Shown: positions 60,501 through 64,000 of the stretch, one piece after another
How positions within the stretch are numbered: position 1 is the first letter of the stretch
How the letters are laid out: each line of letters starts with the position of its first letter
Assembly (NCBI RefSeq): GCF_041146395.1
Contig: NC_090989.1
Span: 284,362,343 to 284,426,342, forward strand
Direction of reading: 5' to 3'
DNA length: 64,000 bases
DNA from: Eulemur rufifrons
Taxonomy: Eukaryota > Chordata > Mammalia > Primates > Lemuridae
Position numbers and translations under genes: made by a program
Notes under the pieces: generated by a model
Databases searched by the model: none
What the model was told of the DNA's origin: nothing
Seen by the model: only the letters and a program-made list of their open reading frames with translations

Positions 60501-62939
60501 CCCATGCTCCAGACCTGTCTCCATCCCCCACCCCCGCCCCTGGTCATCTGGGGATGGCAGATGAGCAGTGAGCAGGCACTGCAGGCCTGCTGCTTTGCTC
60601 ACTTGCGAGCCAGGGCTGTGTCGGTCACACTGGTTCCTGAGCACTGAGCCGCTTGGGGAAAGGTTGTTGAATGCATAGATGGAGGAGGGGCTCAGGGCAG
60701 GGAGGAGGGGCCTCCCACATCGGGGACTCCAGTGCCTGGCCCCAAGAGGGACCCCGGTATTAGCTGCACCTCCCAGGAAGAGACCTGGGGACATCAGTGG
60801 TAGAGGCCGGCTCCCAGGCTGCCTGGCCCTTGGCCCAGCCAGAGGGGGCAACCATGATCTCAAGCCGCACATGGCCTCAGGGGCTCCCCAGTCTGTCCCC
60901 AAGCTCGTCCCCACCCCTTGCCTGTCCTGGCAGCTCAGAAGCCTCCCTGAAAGAACCGAGGGTCCGCCCACCCTGCAGCGGGATCAGACACGTTCCTCCT
61001 GCCCGCGCAGTTCTGAGCGGAAGCTCCCTCCCCGCCCGCCTCCGCTGCCTCCCAGGTGGGGTCCCTCTCGTGACACTTAACAGCCACCTAAGCTTGTTGT
61101 CTGTCTTTCTGCTTTTTAAGTAGAGGAACCTACCCCCGTTCAATGGGATCTTGAGACCAACATGTTCCGCCTTGGGAAGGTGCCCCATGGCGTGTCCCCG
61201 CCATTCCCTGAGGGGGTGGCTTTGTGCCCTCCATTGCGGGCCCCTGGGTCCCCAGGTGCGGAGAGGACCTATCAGGTGTCCCTACTTAGCATCGTGACCT
61301 TGGGAGCCTCTCCTCCCCTCTGGTCTCCCCACTCGGCCTTCCCTGCCCCTCGCGCCAGACTCAGTTTCCGAAGCCCCCCAAGCCCTGGGCTCCGGGCCCC
61401 TGGCTGGTGGCACACGGTGGCCCTGGGGCAGGGCCCTTCCAACCCTGAGAGTGGGGATTCTTTTCTGCAAACCAAATTAATTTTCAAAGAAACCTGCCCC
61501 CATATAATTACTCTACATGCCCACTGTGTTTGTTATTGTGGGGAAGTACGCAAGTCCCAAGTTTTCCATTTTGGCCATTGTTGAAGCGCACGCCAGTGGC
61601 ATTACGTACACTCGGCGCTGCGCGGCCACCGCCACCACCTAGTTCCAGAACACGCTCATCCCCCGTAAGGAAACCCCGTGCCCCCAGTCACGCCTCGCCC
61701 TGCCCAGCCCTGGCCGTGCCCGGCGCCCTTCCCCGTGGACCTGCCTGTTCACACACTTGGTGCGGAAGGAGTGGACCAGCGCTGGGCTTGTGCGTCGGGC
61801 GTCTTTGCCGCGGTGCGCCTTCTCCGGTCACCCGCTGTGGGTCGTGTCAGAACTTCCCTTCCTGTGGGCTGAATAACATTCCACCATCCACGGGGACCAC
61901 ACTGGTCTATCCTCTCACCGGGGCGGCCGCTGGGTGGTCTCCACGTTTTGGTGGCTGTGGGCAGCTGGGGGCAGCACTTGCGTGAGACCCTCTCTCGATC
62001 CTCCTGGGCACACCCTGGAGGGGGCTTGCTGGGTCGCGGGGTTCCCTGGTCTGCGAGAGCCACGGACGGGGGTTTAACACACTGACTGCCGCACGAGGAA
62101 AAAGCTTTGTCCTTGGGGCCTTGGTGTTTTATTGTGAAAATAGAATAAAAACTTCAAAAACAAAATGATCGTTTCTAGTTTAATGGAACATTTATTACTT
62201 TTTGTTTTCTGTATATGAGCTATTAATATATACAATCGAATTATGACGATTAATTGTCACAGTAAGAACACCCACAAGTAAGACTTTCATGAACCAACTG
62301 TAGTTACAGGTGCTTCACGAGGCTCCGGGCTCAAAACTAGCGTGAGTTAAATACAACTCATGTGGCAGTCAGTGTGCTAAACACAAGAAATCTGTTTCCT
62401 CTCAGCTCTGGAGACTGGGAGGCCCAAGATCAAGGTGCTGGCGGATTTGGTACCTGGCGAGGGCTCCCGTGGCTCGCAGACGGCCACCTCCTGGCTGTGT
62501 CGTCACACGGCGGAGAGGGAGCTCTGGCGTCTCTTCCTCTTCCGGGGCACCCGACCTAGGCCCCCACACTCATGACCTCATTTAACCTTCGTAAAGAGCC
62601 TGTCTCCAAATGCAGCCTCGCTGGGGGCTGGGCCTCAGCATGGGAATTTGGGGGCACAGCTCAGCCCATAGCAGATGGGATTCCAGAGATCGGGGGCCCT
62701 AGGGCGAGGCAGGGGTGTTGGGGAGCGCTGCGGGGTGCCTCGGCCTGGGCTGGCATCCCGGTCCCGAGAGTGAGGGCCTTTGCCGCCTGCCCCTGCCGCC
62801 CTCCGCCCTCCTCGGTGTCCAGCGGGGCGTGAAGGTGCTGCTGTCCCCCTGCCAGGAGCTCCTCGCACGAGGCTGCGTGTTCCAGGAGCGGCACGGCTGG
62901 GAGCGGCCGGGATGGTTTCACCCGCGAGGCACGGCTCCG
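41488..62939 (+). CDS. SARDH: SARDH sarcosine dehydrogenase, mitochondrial, 5' part of gene (11 coding exons)
   Basis: Sarcosine dehydrogenase is a mitochondrial-matrix flavoenzyme. It oxidatively demethylates sarcosine to glycine, passing electrons to electron-transfer flavoprotein and the one-carbon unit to tetrahydrofolate. Joining 41488-41818, 42860-43038, 43640-43819, 44626-44749, 44944-45044, 52248-52352, 53337-53466, 56556-56642, 56913-57003, 59814-59955 and 62856-62939 gives 518 codons in one frame. Features seen: an Arg-rich, acid-free leader ([16 protein letters not shown]), a Rossmann FAD motif GGGSLG at residues 73-78, and [10 protein letters not shown] with the histidine at about 108 that carries covalent FAD in this family. 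The expected family length is about 918 residues, so roughly 400 C-terminal residues (the folate-binding GCV_T-like part) lie beyond the window. DMGDH and PDPR are paralogues, but the detailed match is to SARDH. Ten introns lie between these exons; nine are GT-AG and one is GC-AG. Confidence 0.97.
42545..42712 (+). repeat. MIR SINE fragment
   Basis: The sequence 'tgtgacccggggacagagcc', then 'catttcatgtataaaataat' and 'gcacacagcaggtgctccat', reproduces the order of a sense-strand MIR, including its 3' end. Confidence 0.65.
42860..43038 (+). CDS. SARDH: SARDH exon 2 of coding region ([15 protein letters not shown]...)
   Basis: 179 bp, acceptor gggccag and donor tcg|gtgggt. It completes the split glycine and encodes 59 residues of the FAD-dependent oxidoreductase domain: [20 protein letters not shown] through [17 protein letters not shown] to YKRLMS. 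Confidence 0.97.
43225..43345. promoter_or_regulatory. CCAAT/GC-box cluster in SARDH intron
   Basis: ATTGG at 43229-43233 and 43292-43296 and CCAAT at 43308-43312 are interleaved with ggctgggcggagcc and gtggggcgtgg, GC/CACCC-like boxes. The spacing and density resemble an NF-Y/Sp1 promoter module or an LTR-type promoter. No transcript evidence is available from sequence. Confidence 0.35.
43640..43819 (+). CDS. SARDH: SARDH exon 3 of coding region ([15 protein letters not shown]...)
   Basis: 180 bp, phase 0 at both ends, acceptor cccccag and donor cag|gtaccg. The 60 residues include [21 protein letters not shown] and the [19 protein letters not shown] stretch of the oxidoreductase domain (DPAG motif, substrate-side). 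Confidence 0.97.
44626..44749 (+). CDS. SARDH: SARDH exon 4 of coding region ([15 protein letters not shown]...)
   Basis: 124 bp, acceptor atcccag and donor gcag|gtggga. It encodes 41 residues from [12 protein letters not shown] to TPCVVNCA. The last segment, with the glycine split across the intron, is the VVNCAG(V/A)W strand that contacts the FAD in DAO-family enzymes. Confidence 0.97.
44944..45044 (+). CDS. SARDH: SARDH exon 5 of coding region ([15 protein letters not shown]...)
   Basis: 101 bp, acceptor ctgcag and donor cag|gtaggt. It encodes 33 residues, [20 protein letters not shown] then [13 protein letters not shown]. It is followed by a 7.2 kb intron rich in LINE relics. Confidence 0.97.
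45210..45540. repeat. degenerate GGAT/GGGA purine-rich simple repeat
   Basis: About 330 bp of gaggga, ggatgg and gggagg words on the + strand, with no fixed period. It has the appearance of a decayed tetranucleotide repeat. Confidence 0.75.
47485..47680 (+). repeat. MIR SINE fragment
   Basis: Contains 'gggctctggatttgaatgcc', 'ctgagcctcagtttcctttt' and 'gcaaaaggggcaatcactgt' in MIR order. A long, fairly well preserved copy. Confidence 0.7.
48532..48562. repeat. (GT)n microsatellite
   Basis: About 14 GT dinucleotides on the + strand, in the long SARDH intron after the fifth coding exon. Confidence 0.9.
48770..51090 (-). mobile_element. L1 LINE relic (3' half), antisense
   Basis: About 2.1 kb of L1-derived sequence in reverse orientation, interrupted by a DNA-transposon-like insertion (about 48942-49180). 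Antisense L1 landmarks are easy to see: 'ccactttttgttattaca' near 48855, 'gggtgtgaagtgg'-type sequence near 49357, 'gggtccaacctcgctcgttc' near 49830 and 'cttgcattcctgggcaaatc' near 50983. Frames are broken by many stops and indels. No active element. Confidence 0.85.
48942..49180. mobile_element. short DNA-transposon-like (Tigger/MER-type) insertion inside L1
   Basis: Starts taggttgagcatcccaaatc and has the inverted phrase gagatgctcaactgg in the middle, with alternating ccaaaat/attttgg words characteristic of a non-autonomous pogo/Tigger-type family. The L1 sequence resumes in register on the far side, showing that the L1 is older. The exact subfamily is not assigned. Confidence 0.6.
51290..51830 (-). 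mobile_element. second L1/HAL1-like relic, antisense
   Basis: T-rich segment with antisense LINE phrases such as 'ttttcctcaactctgttttt' and 'gagatggacgttggactttc'. It probably belongs to the same or a neighbouring LINE as the block upstream. Highly diverged. Confidence 0.5.
52248..52352 (+). CDS. SARDH: SARDH exon 6 of coding region ([15 protein letters not shown]...)
   Basis: 105 bp, phase 0 at both ends, acceptor cttccag and donor gag|gtgaga. The 35 residues run from [20 protein letters not shown] to ANPIFWEE. A partial, mutated copy of its acceptor and first 41 bases lies at 52986-53039. Confidence 0.97.
52986..53039 (+). pseudogene. SARDH: partial duplicate of SARDH exon 6 (acceptor plus 5' end)
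   Basis: Bases 52986-53039 match 52235-52288 at about 49 of 54 positions. The first 33 bases, from gtctgccttccag through the codons for NMPNVR, are identical. The copy includes the polypyrimidine/AG acceptor, but similarity stops abruptly on both sides and there is no copied donor. Read in the exon frame it gives [14 protein letters not shown], then diverged sequence and a stop at 53059-53061 (tag). It therefore cannot replace exon 6, and its use would truncate the enzyme. Confidence 0.85.
53337..53466 (+). CDS. SARDH: SARDH exon 7 of coding region ([15 protein letters not shown]...)
   Basis: 130 bp, acceptor ccggcag and donor ccgg|gtgagt. It encodes 43 residues, [20 protein letters not shown] through [19 protein letters not shown], plus one base of a glutamate codon. 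Confidence 0.97.
53690..53800 (+). repeat. MIR-like SINE fragment
   Basis: The sequence 'cggtgttttcatctgtaaaa' followed by 'tgggaatggtggccccatgc' is the sense-strand MIR core. Boundaries are approximate. Confidence 0.6.
56556..56642 (+). CDS. SARDH: SARDH exon 8 of coding region ([15 protein letters not shown]...)
   Basis: 87 bp, acceptor ctttcag and donor gcag|gtgagt. The residues [20 protein letters not shown] and LGCGFNSA form the C-terminal strand of the FAD domain, where TPDHxPxxG and the following GxxSxG-like turn are conserved in the DAO/SARDH family. Confidence 0.97.
56913..57003 (+). CDS. SARDH: SARDH exon 9 of coding region ([15 protein letters not shown]...), GC donor
   Basis: 91 bp, acceptor tgccag at 56907-56912. 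It encodes 29 residues, [20 protein letters not shown] then EKDMHGYDI, and two bases of an arginine codon. The donor is cag|gcaagt, a GC-type 5' splice site. This boundary is forced because only it joins in frame to [12 protein letters not shown] at 59814; the nearest GT (57007) would add four bases and break the frame. Confidence 0.95.
58225..58340 (+). repeat. MIR-like SINE fragment
   Basis: 'ctctgagcctctgtttcccc' followed by 'cacctgtgaaatgggaacag' is a typical MIR core in sense orientation. Confidence 0.65.
58657..58728. repeat. 36-bp tandem duplication
   Basis: Two almost identical adjacent copies of a 36-bp GC-rich unit beginning ggggccctgccgcaggcagc. A recent local duplication. Confidence 0.85.
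58812..58846. repeat. perfect inverted repeat, 12-bp arms, 11-nt loop
   Basis: The left arm ttctagcaagcg (58812-58823) and the right arm cgcttgctagaa (58835-58846) are exact reverse complements around the loop ccgcccccacc. An AP-1-like TGACTCA lies just upstream at 58789-58795, and gagtca is found downstream. Confidence 0.9.
59814..59955 (+). CDS. SARDH: SARDH exon 10 of coding region ([15 protein letters not shown]...)
   Basis: 142 bp, acceptor gcggcag and donor gag|gtaccc. It encodes 47 residues from [12 protein letters not shown] through [16 protein letters not shown] to GPLHE, the linker from the FAD domain into the FAO_M-type central domain. Confidence 0.97.
61490..62050 (-). mobile_element. 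L1M 3'-end relic, antisense
   Basis: Degenerate antisense L1 3' sequence with landmarks 'ccagaacacgctcatccccc' near 61642, 'ggctgaataacattccacca' near 61867 and 'ggtggctgtgggcagc' near 61950. Many C-to-T sites of the usual L1 consensus appear as CpG, giving it an unusually GC-rich look. Confidence 0.6.
62078..62376. mobile_element. 299-bp non-autonomous DNA transposon (piggyBac-type MITE)
   Basis: The ends are inverted repeats: cacactgactgccgcacgag at 62078 and the reverse complement of cacactgactgccacatgag at 62376 (18 of 20 identical, first 13 perfect). The left flank is TTAA (62074-62077) and the right flank is CTAA, consistent with a TTAA target duplication with one mutation. The interior is AT-rich with no coding potential. 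Size and TTAA target preference fit the npiggy-type elements I recall from mouse lemur; the family name was not checked. Confidence 0.7.
62384..62674 (-). mobile_element. MLT1-type ERVL-MaLR LTR fragment, antisense
   Basis: Reads as the reverse complement of an MLT1 LTR: 'cagctctggagactgggagg', 'cccaagatcaaggtgctggc', 'cacactcatgacctcattta' and finally 'gctcagcccatagca'. This is an old LTR with no internal retroviral sequence. The piggyBac-like element abuts its 3' end. Confidence 0.8.
62856..62939 (+). CDS. SARDH: SARDH exon 11 of coding region ([15 protein letters not shown]...), last in window
   Basis: 84 bp, phase 0, acceptor ctgccag and donor ccg|gtgagt. It encodes the 28 residues [20 protein letters not shown] to FHPRGTAP, the start of the FAO_M-type domain. 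The expected continuation (LEYDYYGAYG in known SARDH) is not found before 64000. Confidence 0.96.
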
Positions 62940-64000
62940 GTGAGTAACGCCTGCTGCGCGTCACGTGGAGCCCACCCGGCCCAGGCGGCGGGTCGGTTAC
63001 TCTGCACGTGGGAAGCCAGGCCCCGCGGACCTGCCCGCACACCCCTTGGCGCCCTCTGCAGCCTGCGCAGGCGAGCGCTGTGGGCCGAGCCGGGGTTGGG
63101 GGACCGTGTGGGGGGACAGCGCAGAAGGCCCCCACCCCGGGGGAGGAGGAATCAAGTGCATCTTCCCATAATTTTGTGTGTCTATTTTTGGCAGCTCCAG
63201 CTGTTAGTTTGTGCACCAGGAGGGGCTGCGTGGGCGGTTTGCGCTCAGTGCGCTGCGAGTCTCAGCTGAGGTTTCAGCGAGTCCTGGGCTCTGGGGCCTC
63301 CCGGGGACCCAGGTCGTGGGGAGAAGAATAAAACGGTCCTGCCTGGGAACCCTGGGCAGGGCTCTGGAGAGGGCCGTGTGACACTCCAGGGCCGGCCTGG
63401 GGTGGCGTTTGATCCAGATTTGGACCAATTAAAATCCCCTTCCTGCTGCTGTCGCCCCGTCCCCTCCATCCCCGTGGCAACCCCGCCCCAGGACGAGGTC
63501 CAGAGCCCGGGGCATCCACCAGGGCAGGCGGGAGCCAAGGCTGGCTAGCGGGCATCGGCTCTGGGTTGGTGTCCTCGGCCACGCTGTCATTGTCCCTTCT
63601 GCTGCTGGCCCAGCGACCATGCGGGGAGGGTGGGCCTGCCAGACCCTGCCTTAGGCACAGCCCGTGTTCCCCCCAGCCTGCCCTGGGCAGGGGGGCCGGG
63701 AGGGTGGGAGTCGGGAAATTTCCCTTGGTCCCAAGACAGGCAGACTTTGCACCCCCACCCTGGAGCCACCCTGGGAGCCACTAGGTGACCTTCCCCAGTC
63801 CCTGGCACCTTAGCAGGGCTGCAGCGGGTGGGACGTCCCTGCTGGGCTCTCAGAGGCCAGGGCGAGCTGAGCCTGGTGGGCGAGGGGAGGACTCCCTGCA
63901 GGGATGCCAGTGCAGGCCCCTCCCTGGACGCCAGGGTGTGAGCCAGGGTGGGGGAGCAGGGCCTGACGCAGCCACAGCCTCACCTGGGCCCTCCCTGCGA
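62940..64000 (+). other. SARDH: SARDH intron, no exon seen
   Basis: GC-rich sequence after the last recognisable SARDH exon. I searched by eye for the expected next segment (LEYDYYGAYG) and did not find it, so the remainder of the gene is outside the window. Confidence 0.7.

Overview
This is vertebrate nuclear DNA from a placental mammal, very probably a strepsirrhine primate (lemur or close relative). Genes are split into short exons with consensus splice sites, and MIR, L1, MLT1 and Alu relics are scattered between them. The Alu at about 15.85-16.2 kb has the middle region typical of lemur/galago Alus. A 299-bp element with TTAA-type flanks near 62.1 kb resembles the non-autonomous piggyBac elements I recall being reported from mouse lemur. 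Species assignment is inference; no database search was possible. LAYOUT: two protein-coding genes lie head-to-tail on the + strand, in the order I recall for human 9q34 (VAV2 then SARDH). Bases 1-5566 are intron. VAV2 (3' part) runs from 5567 to about 34123: 21 coding exons can be joined with every phase matching, giving 599 residues plus stop, from inside the DH domain through PH, C1 zinc finger, N-terminal SH3, SH2 and C-terminal SH3. A roughly 1.9 kb 3'UTR with an AATAAA signal at 34101 follows. About 7.3 kb of GC-rich intergenic DNA comes next (34.1-41.5 kb). SARDH (5' part) starts coding at 41488; 11 coding exons give residues 1-518, covering the mitochondrial leader, the FAD-binding domain and part of the central region. 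The remaining C-terminal exons lie beyond 64000. FUNCTION: VAV2 is a tyrosine-kinase-regulated guanine nucleotide exchange factor for Rho/Rac GTPases. SARDH is the mitochondrial flavoenzyme that oxidises sarcosine to glycine. The genes are neighbours but share no pathway and show no sign of co-regulation. POINTS OF INTEREST: a 54-bp near-copy of the 3' splice site and start of SARDH exon 6, placed 751 bp downstream; a frame-required GC-AG intron in SARDH; three VAV2 microexons (15, 17 and 22 bp) and an 87-bp frame-neutral exon in the SH2-SH3 linker; a piggyBac-like MITE abutting an MLT1 LTR; a CCAAT/GC-box cluster in a SARDH intron; a perfect 12-bp-arm hairpin; and several minisatellites. I found no prokaryotic-style system, CRISPR array, tRNA or rRNA gene, and no evidence of a wholly new biological system.
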